NCBI GenBank assembly: GCA_964373855.1
Contig: CAYJWL010000003.1
Location: forward strand, 1-46,556
Direction of reading: 5' to 3'
Length of the DNA stretch: 46,556 nucleotides
DNA from: CAYJWL01 sp964373855
Lineage (GTDB): Bacteria > Patescibacteriota > Andersenbacteria > UBA10190
Below, one piece after another: positions 40,368 to 46,556 of this stretch. Position numbers and translations under genes: made by a program. Below the pieces are notes generated by a model, which had not been told where the DNA came from, searched no databases, and saw only the letters and a program-made list of their open reading frames with translations. Within the stretch, counting starts at the first letter, position 1. Every line of letters starts with the position of its first letter.

Positions 40368-40946
40368 ATGACCGCTTCCGCCAAAGAAATTGCTCGCCGC
40401 GGCGCTAAAGGATTTATCAACGGCACATTCGCGATTGCGCTGGCGCTGCTTTTTGTGCTGATGCTGCGCAGCATTGCCGTGCAAATTTCTCCCCCGCCCG
40501 GGCCGGTTACCGCCGCCTACCCAGATATCAGCACGAAAGAAACCTGTGAAGCTGCCGGCGGCACGTGGACGATAAGTACCACATCCCGATTCGCCCAACC
40601 GCAACCGCTGGAGCCATCCGTCGTAGAAAAAGTGAAGCAAGAGTTCTGCCAAGGCCCGCTGGCCTTCGAGCGCACGCGTGAAATTCAGTCCGAGAAAAAC
40701 CGTCAGGCCTCCTTGTTTGTCTTCGCGCTCGGCGGAGGAGTCGCAGTGGCCGCCAGCCTCTTGGTGGCCCGGCTTAAGCCAGTGGCGCCCGGACTTATGC
40801 TTGGGGGCATTGCTTCATTCTTCATCGCCGCCATTCATATCTGGACACTGGCTCCGGGCATTGGCCGGCTGGCAACCATCGTCGTTATTTTCATCATCCT
40901 GACATTCGTTGGAACCAAAGCGCTAGCGGACGATAAAAAATCTTGA
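40368..40946 (+). CDS. Polytopic membrane protein of unknown function, 192 aa
   Basis: A membrane helix at about 18-38 is followed by an external segment with two Cys (CEAAGGTW and EFCQG, possibly a disulfide) and three closely spaced helices (about 114-184). TATGAT ends 10 bases before the start, so the leader is very short. The last third is duplicated after the following two genes as a broken copy (42786-42883), with a 28-bp stretch identical. No family is recognised. Confidence 0.65.
   Translation: MTASAKEIARRGAKGFINGTFAIALALLFVLMLRSIAVQISPPPGPVTAAYPDISTKETCEAAGGTWTISTTSRFAQPQPLEPSVVEKVKQEFCQGPLAFERTREIQSEKNRQASLFVFALGGGVAVAASLLVARLKPVAPGLMLGGIASFFIAAIHIWTLAPGIGRLATIVVIFIILTFVGTKALADDKKS
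40865..40892 (+). repeat. 28-bp direct repeat, left copy
   Basis: CCGGCTGGCAACCATCGTCG and the next 8 bases are identical to 42790-42817. It lies inside the 3' end of the membrane-protein gene. Confidence 0.9.
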
Positions 40947-41071
40947 GTTTCAAAAATTACTGAAGCATATCAGCCGCAGCGCTCGCACTGCTGGAAAAAA
41001 TAAGATATAATATAAGAAATTATTTTGCGATAGAGAAGATCTGGCAAAATTTTTTAGAATGTTATAAAATT
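40947..41071 (+). promoter_or_regulatory. AT-rich leader with a -10 box upstream of the SpeD-like gene
   Basis: A perfect TATAAT (41006-41011) stands in an AT-rich stretch; no good -35 box is found 17 bases before it. The base composition differs from the GC-rich upstream gene. Confidence 0.4.
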
Positions 41072-41485
41072 GTGAAATCTACGAAAACAAAACAAGATCC
41101 CTATGGTGTCGAACTCATCGTCAACGCTAGCGGTTGCGATCCTTCCGTAATGACGAGAGAAAAATTAGCTGGATTCATCAAGGAGTTGTGTGAAAAGATT
41201 GATATGAATCGAGCGCTCGAACCATATTTCTGGGATGAGATAAACGGCGGCGCATCCGACGAACCGCATTTAAAAGGAGTTTCTGTATTTCAATTTATCG
41301 AGACAAGCAATATTGTCATACATGCGCTCACTAAACTCAAGGTTATTTTCTTTAACATATTCTCGTGTAAGCCGTTTGAACAAAAGATAGTTGAAGATTT
41401 CATTAAGCAGTATTTTAAGGCAGAGCAGGTAGACAGCCAGCTCATCGAGCGAACATATGTCGCACGCGTACGAGAGAGAGCTTAA
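41072..41485 (+). CDS. SpeD-family pyruvoyl-dependent decarboxylase (AdoMet decarboxylase-like)
   Basis: The 137-aa protein has the length and order of class 1b AdoMet decarboxylase proenzymes: GVELIVNASGCDPSVMTREKLA at the N-terminus, then GVSVFQFIETSNIVIHALTK and a strand ending in FFNIFSCKPFEQK. Against Thermotoga SpeD (S55, S63, H68, C83) the four key residues are in register: S71, S79, H84 and C99. S79 would become the pyruvoyl group. The residue before it is Thr rather than the usual Glu, with Glu one place earlier. Some SpeD homologues are known to act on arginine or ornithine instead. No spermidine synthase gene is near. The start is GTG without clear Shine-Dalgarno. It overlaps the DUF3326 gene by 29 bases. 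Confidence 0.8.
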   Translation: MKSTKTKQDPYGVELIVNASGCDPSVMTREKLAGFIKELCEKIDMNRALEPYFWDEINGGASDEPHLKGVSVFQFIETSNIVIHALTKLKVIFFNIFSCKPFEQKIVEDFIKQYFKAEQVDSQLIERTYVARVRERA

Positions 41486-42785
41486 GCTAGACTGGAGCCT
41501 CGCGCCTCATCAACTGCACAATCAAGCGCTGGCCCAGCTTGCACCGGAAGAATCAGCAGTTCGGTGTATCTTTGGAGCCCACAGTTCAGAAATCGGCCTT
41601 GTAGATAGGCCCCTTGTAAACCGAACGCCTTTTGCCTTTCAATTACGACAAGCAGAAGATCAGGAACAGTTCAATGTCGCTTACATCGTGCCAACCGGCG
41701 TTGGCGCCGCCCAAGGAGGGCACGCGGGCGACGCCACGCCCGTACTCCGCGCTATTGCCGCAATTGCGGACCATGTCTTCACTCACCCGAACGTCGTCAA
41801 TGCTTCAGATGTCAACGAGATGCCGAATAATTCCTTCTATATTGAGGGTAGCATTCTATCAGCTTTCCTCATGGGTACTATTGGTCTCATGAAACGAAGA
41901 GGCAACCGAGTACTCGCGCTGATCGGTAACCATGACGAAAGATATATTGAGGCCGCAGTGAATACTATCAATGCTGCCCGCGCCACCTACGGTTTCAACT
42001 GCACCGATATCGCCATTGTTCCTCTTGAAATGAAAGCTACTTGGTCACCGTCCGGCCGGGCCTCAGGAGAAATTACTGGAATAGAAAATGTCTTCCGCGA
42101 ACTTAAGAAGCGCGCTGGGAAATTTGATGCGGTGGCAATTACCTCACCCATCATCATGGATCCGGCAGCACGAGACTATTATCTTGAACAAACTAAAGGG
42201 GAATCTGTTAATCCTTGGGGTGGCATTGAAGCACTCCTGACTCACGCCATTGCTGCAGAAACAAGCCTCCCTGTTGCACACGCACCCATGATGGAATCTC
42301 ATGAAGTGGAGGAGCTGGACTACGGGATCGTTGATGCGCGCGTCGCCGCTGAGATGATCTCATTCTCGTTCCTTCAATGTGTGCTCAAGGGATTACAGCG
42401 CTCACCAGCTGCTGTTCCTGATCCGCAACAGTGCGGAGCCTTTTCGGCCGCCAATGTTAATGCCATTGTTATACCTCGCGGATGCTTTGGACTTCCTATT
42501 TATGCTGCTCTTCATCAAGGCATTCGAGTGATTGCCGTTGCTGATCAAATCTACGCCGAAGATCAAACTCTTCTGGTGCGTTCGCTGCCATGGCAAGCTG
42601 GCCAATACATAGAGGTTAAAAATTATAAGGAGGCCCTCGGTGTACTCACCTGTTGGAAGGCTGGCATCACACCTGAATCAATTACCCGCCCGCTTGCAAC
42701 ACTACGCCTACCTAAGAAAATTCGGCAGAAAAGACGCGTAACGAAAAAGGCTGCGTCTCGAATCAAGCAACCAGCGATGGCTTAG
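41457..42785 (+). CDS. DUF3326 family protein, 442 aa
   Basis: The sequence matches the DUF3326 family as I know it from cyanobacteria and plants: PTGVGAAQGGHAGDATPVLR, then ITHPN-like FTHPNVVNASD, NNSFYIEGSI, the SPSGRASGEI loop, GGIEALLTHAI, LPVAHAP and the C-terminal IVIPRGCFGLPI. The function is unknown; the Gly-rich and His/Asn-rich conserved stretches suggest an enzyme. The first 60 residues and the basic C-terminal tail (KKIRQKRRVTKKAASRIK) are extra. Translation is probably coupled to the SpeD-like gene, whose end it overlaps. Its stop codon lies only 2 bases from where similarity to the 40368 gene starts. Confidence 0.82.
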   Translation: MSHAYERELKLDWSLAPHQLHNQALAQLAPEESAVRCIFGAHSSEIGLVDRPLVNRTPFAFQLRQAEDQEQFNVAYIVPTGVGAAQGGHAGDATPVLRAIAAIADHVFTHPNVVNASDVNEMPNNSFYIEGSILSAFLMGTIGLMKRRGNRVLALIGNHDERYIEAAVNTINAARATYGFNCTDIAIVPLEMKATWSPSGRASGEITGIENVFRELKKRAGKFDAVAITSPIIMDPAARDYYLEQTKGESVNPWGGIEALLTHAIAAETSLPVAHAPMMESHEVEELDYGIVDARVAAEMISFSFLQCVLKGLQRSPAAVPDPQQCGAFSAANVNAIVIPRGCFGLPIYAALHQGIRVIAVADQIYAEDQTLLVRSLPWQAGQYIEVKNYKEALGVLTCWKAGITPESITRPLATLRLPKKIRQKRRVTKKAASRIKQPAMA

Positions 42786-42883
42786 GCGCCCGGCTGGCAA
42801 CCATCGTCGTTATTTTCCTTAGCTTGGTATTTGTAGGCACAAAGGCATTGGGCGAAAACAAACCTGATCTGGCAAGACACTAA
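42786..42883 (+). pseudogene. 3' remnant of a paralogue of the 40368-40946 gene
   Basis: Reading from 42791 gives RLATIVVIFLSLVFVGTKAL followed by GENKPDLARH and a stop, aligning with RLATIVVIFIILTFVGTKAL and ADDKKS at the end of the 40368 protein. The first 28 bases are identical, the rest diverged. No start codon is present, so this is a fragment cut off by whatever placed the SpeD-DUF3326 genes here. Confidence 0.85.
42790..42817 (+). repeat. 28-bp direct repeat, right copy
   Basis: Identical to 40865-40892; the two copies are 1925 bp apart and bracket the SpeD-like and DUF3326 genes. Confidence 0.9.
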
Positions 42884-42989
42884 TATCCGCCGCGCATTGA
42901 CACCAACCAGCTCGTCCACCAGGATGAAATGAGCGGCGAGTGTGGTCTCGCGCTCACGTTGTTCCCTCACAAGGAAAGGAGCGGATACC

Positions 42990-43760
42990 ATGCATCGTAT
43001 TCTCCTGCCGGCCATTGTTGCCGCGGCCCTGCTCACGCCAGAACCGCAGCCTCCTGATCTGTCTCGCTTCAATATCAAAACCTTAACCGGGGTAGCTCAA
43101 GACGAATTTGTCGCTGCCGAGGCAGCACCAGCGAATGTTATCAAGACGCCGAACAAAAAGATCTGGTTTTACCACAACCACTTACATGACTGGTTTGAGT
43201 CTGGAAACGTAACGTACTTCGTCACCTATCGCGGCATCTACGCCTACCAGCCCGGTGAGCCAGAGGACTTCAAGCGGCTCATGCTCGTCCCAGCCAACCA
43301 ACAGATTGGTGAATGTCCTCACATTGATGCCGATGGCACCCGGTACTACCCGCTGTATCAAGAGCGCCCGGTCTACGACGACTTTCACGGTGTCCCGTGG
43401 GATTTCCGCGGATTTGTGATCTTTGATGTCAAAAACGCTTTGATACGCACCGTCGACATGTACATCAATCCAGCCGGGGATGATGACCCAAACGGATGGC
43501 ACGTGTGGTTAGATGCGCCATGCTACCGCCTCTCGCCCGACAATGACTATCTCGACATTTGCCTGATCCAGGTCAGTCGTCTTCTGCGAATGACGCCGGC
43601 AGAGTTTGAAGAGAACGCTACCAAAAAGGTAATTCCTGACATGGAATTCAATGAGGCTCAAGCCAAGGTGGTGCGCTTTTACCTCACCGGTCCTGCCGCC
43701 AACACGTTCGAAGACAAAGGCCCCGTGAATGTAAAAGAGTTTCTGAAAGCAATGCCATAA
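42990..43760 (+). CDS. Secreted hypothetical protein, 256 aa
   Basis: The start at 42990 (MHRILLPAIVAAALL) is set by AAGGAG 9 bases upstream. A signal peptide (residues 1-16) precedes a soluble domain with many aromatic residues (WFYHNHLHDWFESGNVTYFV, YQERPVYDDFHGVPWDFRGF) and a few Cys. No family is recognised. TTGACA at about 42897 with a weak -10 box is a possible promoter. A terminator follows at 43781-43804. Confidence 0.65.
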   Translation: MHRILLPAIVAAALLTPEPQPPDLSRFNIKTLTGVAQDEFVAAEAAPANVIKTPNKKIWFYHNHLHDWFESGNVTYFVTYRGIYAYQPGEPEDFKRLMLVPANQQIGECPHIDADGTRYYPLYQERPVYDDFHGVPWDFRGFVIFDVKNALIRTVDMYINPAGDDDPNGWHVWLDAPCYRLSPDNDYLDICLIQVSRLLRMTPAEFEENATKKVIPDMEFNEAQAKVVRFYLTGPAANTFEDKGPVNVKEFLKAMP

Positions 43761-43780
43761 GACTGTGCCGCCCCTACCCA

Positions 43781-43804
43781 CCCCTCGTGCCGCCACACGA
43801 GGGG
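43781..43804 (+). terminator. Hairpin terminator
   Basis: CCCCTCGTG pairs with CACGAGGGG around CCGCCA, followed by TTATCT. It ends the 42990 gene. Confidence 0.65.
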
Positions 43805-43824
43805 TTATCTCGTTGCGCGATGTT

Positions 43825-43847
43825 AAAAAACCCCGGCAAGGCCGAGG
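43825..43847 (-). terminator. Rho-independent terminator of the 43871-44197 gene
   Basis: On the minus strand CCTCGGCCTTGCCGGGG is followed by TTTTTT. Confidence 0.8.
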
Positions 43848-43870
43848 TTGGCACACCCGATACAATAGGT

Positions 43871-44197
43871 TTAGCCGGGACGGAGATAGTCAACGGCATT
43901 ATCGCGCCCGCACAAACCGCAGCAGACTGTCCCGCCTAAAGTGCCCCCGCCGCCCCGATTGCCTTCATATACCTCGCAGTCTTCAAACCAATCGCACACA
44001 GGATTGAGACAGGCATGGGCGAAGGTGTGGTAGGAATCAGACACTCCCCTTTCCGCATATCCGCATACCACGACGTCGCCGCACCTGGGACACGTCTGCT
44101 CGGTGCGCAACACGTTAGCACCACGCCCGTCATCGAGCCATTGAGCAAAATAGGGACTCTTTCGAATGGCCTCTGCCAACGACAGTTTGGCTGTCAT
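43871..44197 (-). CDS. Zinc-ribbon-like hypothetical protein, 108 aa
   Basis: AAGGAG stands 8 bases before the ATG. Residues 1-22 resemble a short helical module (LAEAIRKSPYFAQWL). Then come Cys pairs CPRC, CLNPVC and CCGLC, which could bind one or two zinc ions. It has no signal peptide. The function is unknown. The words around its ribosome site (AAGGAGCGGAT) are also found before the 42990 gene. Confidence 0.65.
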   Translation of the reverse strand: MTAKLSLAEAIRKSPYFAQWLDDGRGANVLRTEQTCPRCGDVVVCGYAERGVSDSYHTFAHACLNPVCDWFEDCEVYEGNRGGGGTLGGTVCCGLCGRDNAVDYLRPG

Positions 44198-44464
44198 GAC
44201 ATCCGCTCCTTCTGGTAAAAGTACATGTACAACAACTTCTAATCAACTTCTTAGAGTATCAGCAAGTACGAGTTCGTCCTGTGCATAACTCTATGAAAAT
44301 TATCTGGTGGCGGATAGTTGAAACCAGCATGATTATCTCGATAGGGAATAGGGGGACTGGTTTATAGTCCCGCTATTTTTTTATGAACATGGACATATTG
44401 ATACGTAACAAAGCAGCGCACTGATGCGAGTTGCGCTTTTTTTGTTGGAGGGAGGTGAGTATGC
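44198..44464 (+). promoter_or_regulatory. Leader of the TasA-like gene with two tandem terminator-like hairpins
   Basis: GGGACT/AGTCCC (44353-44371) is followed by TATTTTTTT, and AGCGCA/TGCGCT (44415-44437) by TTTTTTT; the second can also fold as CGCA-CTGA-TGCG. Then GGAGGTGAG leads to the TasA-like start. Such a layout can attenuate transcription. No riboswitch family is recognised, and the promoter is not clear. Confidence 0.5.
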
Positions 44465-45067
44465 ATGAATAAAAAGATTTTGCTCCGCGGTGTTTCTCTC
44501 TTCTCATCTCTCGCCTTGCTGGCCGGTGCTACGTTTGCTTTTTTCAGCGATGAAGGGACAAGTACAGACAATGTTTTCGCTGCAGGGACGCTGGACCTAA
44601 AGCTGTCCGACGACTCTCCCGAAACAGATCAGGATGATGTAACAGCGAGTTTTGGTGGCGCGACATTCAGCGGTGATGCATTAGGACCGGGCGAATGCGC
44701 AGATCCTTCTGATCTGCGAGTCAAAAATACCGGAACAGTGGCCGGAGATCATGTAGAAATTGCAGCCGTTAATACCGTAACAGACGCAGCCCCGGACGCT
44801 ACTCCCGATATGGATGCACTCTTGCGGCTAGAGACGTTCACATATGATGCCGTAGCCATAGTCGTTCCTGACTCCAACGTCAATGGATTTGCTGATCTTG
44901 AAGACCTAGCAACTAATGGCGTTGATGATCTAGCGCTCACAGACCTTGATACAGATCACACTATTAATCTCGAGGTTTGCTTGGACGAATCGGCAGATAA
45001 TGACTATCAGGGCGACAGTGTTGACAGCGATTGGACAGTTACACTCAACCAGGACGCCAGCCAGTAA
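44465..45067 (+). CDS. TasA/CalY-like secreted protein with a SipW-type signal
   Basis: The N-terminus MNKKILLRGVSLFSSLALL and GATFAFFSDEGTSTDNVFAAGTL match the SipW-dependent signal type: a helix ending A-x-A, then F-S-D-x-G-x-S-x-D-N-x-F-x-AG. The mature part (about 170 residues) is very acidic, with beta-rich character like the TasA fibre protein of Bacillus biofilms. It contains two Cys. A SipW-type signal peptidase gene follows after a hairpin, so this is its likely substrate. A surface or fibre role is inference. Confidence 0.85.
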   Translation: MNKKILLRGVSLFSSLALLAGATFAFFSDEGTSTDNVFAAGTLDLKLSDDSPETDQDDVTASFGGATFSGDALGPGECADPSDLRVKNTGTVAGDHVEIAAVNTVTDAAPDATPDMDALLRLETFTYDAVAIVVPDSNVNGFADLEDLATNGVDDLALTDLDTDHTINLEVCLDESADNDYQGDSVDSDWTVTLNQDASQ

Positions 45068-45083
45068 CAACACAAACACTTTC

Positions 45084-45115
45084 GTTGGCGGTGAAGCCTC
45101 TGCTTCATCGCCAAC
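45084..45115 (+). other. Intercistronic hairpin
   Basis: GTTGGCGGTGAAG pairs with CTTCATCGCCAAC around a short loop. No T-run follows, so it may stabilise the upstream mRNA and set more TasA-like protein than protease. Confidence 0.6.
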
Positions 45116-45148
45116 ATATGGGGGATTGATACATAAACTTGCCTTTCC

Positions 45149-46507
45149 GTGCTGAAAAAAGTTTCGGAAATAATAATGTGGATACTATCCGGCGCACTCT
45201 TTCTTGGCGCTATCGCCTTGCTTGTGGCCACCGCGCCAATTTTTGGTGCCCAAGCTTTGATTGTCCGCTCCGGCAGCATGGTTCCGACAATGAATGTCGG
45301 GGATTTAGCTGTTGTCCGGCAAGTAAGCGGCCAGCTTCAAACGGGCGATATCATTTCATATAACCCACCCGGGCATGACAGCATGATCGTCACCCACCGC
45401 ATTACTGACATCCAAGTTCGTGACGGCAAAACTTTCTATGTCACGAAAGGGGATGCCAATAATGAGGCAGATCAGGAGCCGGTACCAGAACACAGAATAA
45501 TCGGGCAGCCGATTGCCACCGTGTCATACATCGGCAAAGTACTTGCCTTTGCCAAAACAAAAATTGGATTCGTCCTGCTTGTCATCGTTCCGGGATTGGC
45601 TATCGTACTGGCCGACGCTAAGGCAATCGCGCGCGAGCTGTGGCAGCTAACACGCAAGAAAACTATCCCGCGGCTTCGGAGAGGGCCGCGGATTATCGAT
45701 GAGCCCACGCTGCCATACACAGCAGCAAACGCACCGCCACCCCGCTTGGCCTTGAGCGCGCTGCGGCCGGAGGCGCTGCCTGCGCCGGCATATTGGCAAC
45801 TGCCGCCGCTGCCGCCCCCGCGCCGCAGCAAACACCGGGTGTTTGTTGATAGCATCGTTCACCGGCTGGCAGTCCTCCTCGCAGTAGCATCCATAACAAT
45901 TCCGGCCACGCAAGCTGCCTATACCGACAGCGGCGTTAGTTCAAATAACATCTTCTCCGCCGCGGAGGATTTTGGCGTCAGACTAGGGGATGTAGTGATT
46001 AACGAAGTAATGTGGACCGGTGCCGCTGCGGATGGTAACGACGAATGGATAGAACTGCGCAACATGACAAGTGAATCTATTGTTTTAACTGGTTGGGAAA
46101 TTATCAATGCGGGCTCTGGAGCAGGAACACCAATTGCGCTTAGTGGCACTATCTCACCAAACAGCTATTGGCTGCTTAGCCGATTTGCAACTACGTCGTC
46201 ATCGATTAGCAATAGTATTACAGCTGATCAAGTCGCATCTGGTATTTCTCTAAATAACAGTGGTGAGCAGCTAACTCTTCAGGATGCATCGGATACTGTC
46301 ATAGACCAAACCCCCACCGGTAGTTGGCCCGCTGGTTCACTAACTGGAGGACAAAGAAGATCAATGGAACGCAATGATCCTCCAGGTGATGGTACCGTGA
46401 CAACCAATTGGCATACGTGCACAGCGGCAATCTGCAACGACACAACCTATTGGGATATAGAAGGCAACAACCACGGAACACCAAAAAGCATTAATAGTAC
46501 GCCATGA
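45149..46507 (+). CDS. SipW-type signal peptidase I fused to a lamin-tail domain
   Basis: Residues 1-155 are an S26B (SipW/ER type) signal peptidase: an anchor helix (9-30), the catalytic serine in RSGSMVPTM (S43), the His that replaces Lys in MIVTHRITD (H83), an Asp in TKGDANNEAD (D102) and a second helix (139-155). A Pro-rich basic linker (170-230) leads to a third hydrophobic helix (238-256) ending IPATQAAYTDSGVSSNNIFSAA, which is itself a SipW-type signal. From about 280 a lamin-tail (LTD) domain follows (VVINEVMWTG, EWIELRNMT, LTGWEI, YWLLSRF). The GTG start at 45149 has no clear ribosome site; ATG at 45176 is an alternative. The last four bases overlap the next start. Confidence 0.85.
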   Translation: MLKKVSEIIMWILSGALFLGAIALLVATAPIFGAQALIVRSGSMVPTMNVGDLAVVRQVSGQLQTGDIISYNPPGHDSMIVTHRITDIQVRDGKTFYVTKGDANNEADQEPVPEHRIIGQPIATVSYIGKVLAFAKTKIGFVLLVIVPGLAIVLADAKAIARELWQLTRKKTIPRLRRGPRIIDEPTLPYTAANAPPPRLALSALRPEALPAPAYWQLPPLPPPRRSKHRVFVDSIVHRLAVLLAVASITIPATQAAYTDSGVSSNNIFSAAEDFGVRLGDVVINEVMWTGAAADGNDEWIELRNMTSESIVLTGWEIINAGSGAGTPIALSGTISPNSYWLLSRFATTSSSISNSITADQVASGISLNNSGEQLTLQDASDTVIDQTPTGSWPAGSLTGGQRRSMERNDPPGDGTVTTNWHTCTAAICNDTTYWDIEGNNHGTPKSINSTP

Positions 46508-46556
46508 AAAAACACTTACCAACTTTTTTTGCATGGATAGCAGTCATCGGACTGAT
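46504..46556 (+). CDS. Start of a further secreted or membrane protein, cut by the window edge
   Basis: The ATG overlaps the stop of the SipW-LTD gene (ATGA). The first residues MKKHLPTFFAWIAVIGL are a signal or anchor helix. It is probably another member of the same export operon; nothing more can be said. Confidence 0.65.
   Translation, partial: MKKHLPTFFAWIAVIGL

Noticed and set aside
44198..44464. c-di-GMP or other known riboswitch before the TasA-like gene
   Set aside because: The conserved bases of the c-di-GMP-I or -II aptamers could not be found; only terminator-like hairpins are visible.
1..46556. Alternative genetic code with TGA as glycine (as in some Patescibacteria)
   Set aside because: TGA ends several well-defined genes exactly at family-typical C-termini or in ATGA overlaps, for example at 7426 and 46507.

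Overview
The window looks like part of a Patescibacteria (Candidate Phyla Radiation) genome of about 50% GC, read with the standard bacterial code. Reasons: short gene neighbourhoods with many small lone hypothetical proteins, SecG and pilin-like genes next to each other, a bifunctional phosphoglucose/phosphomannose isomerase, RNase J with a basic Gly/Arg-rich N-terminus, a DUF5674 protein, membrane GT-C glycosyltransferases, SipW/TasA-like secreted proteins with lamin-tail domains, and tRNA genes without an encoded CCA end. This placement is an inference; no marker such as 16S rRNA is present. Ten Ns at 27264-27273 show that the window is scaffolded.

Left third (1-24.3 kb), mostly core functions: an edge-truncated GT-C glycosyltransferase, uvrA and uvrC divergently arranged, a secG / pilin-like / peptide-binding-protein operon, a sugar-phosphate isomerase, an ARPP-1 (DUF6569) protein, tRNA-Leu and tRNA-Val, RNase J, trpS, phosphohexomutase, a Zwf-Gnd fusion protein, and a GT2 plus GT-C pair. 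The isomerase, mutase and Zwf-Gnd protein together connect hexose phosphates to the oxidative pentose phosphate route.

Middle (24.3-37.9 kb), mostly minus strand: a methyltransferase, a SRAP (HMCES/YedK) protein, a zincin metallopeptidase, a HAD-like protein, a membrane-anchored trypsin-like protease, a frameshifted NYN/LabA-type gene, a large GT-C enzyme, a GHMP kinase and DUF5674. Mixed in at 29.4-32.1 kb are small orphan genes with strong, mutually similar promoters, repeats and candidate small RNAs.

Right part (37.9-46.5 kb), accessory: a paralogue of one small gene under the same promoter type, secreted and membrane proteins of unknown function, and then a two-gene cassette. The cassette holds a pyruvoyl-type SpeD-family decarboxylase overlapping a DUF3326 gene. 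It sits between 28-bp perfect direct repeats, and its downstream repeat lies in a broken 3' end of the gene that precedes it. The window closes with a TasA-like secreted protein and a SipW-type signal peptidase fused to a lamin-tail domain, whose linker contains a second SipW-type signal.

Most noteworthy: the SpeD-DUF3326 cassette, the SipW-lamin-tail fusion, a UvrC in which palindromic inserts replace the Fe-S cysteine segment, the Zwf-Gnd fusion, a shared promoter family in front of small orphan genes, and an RNase J gene with a long structured leader.
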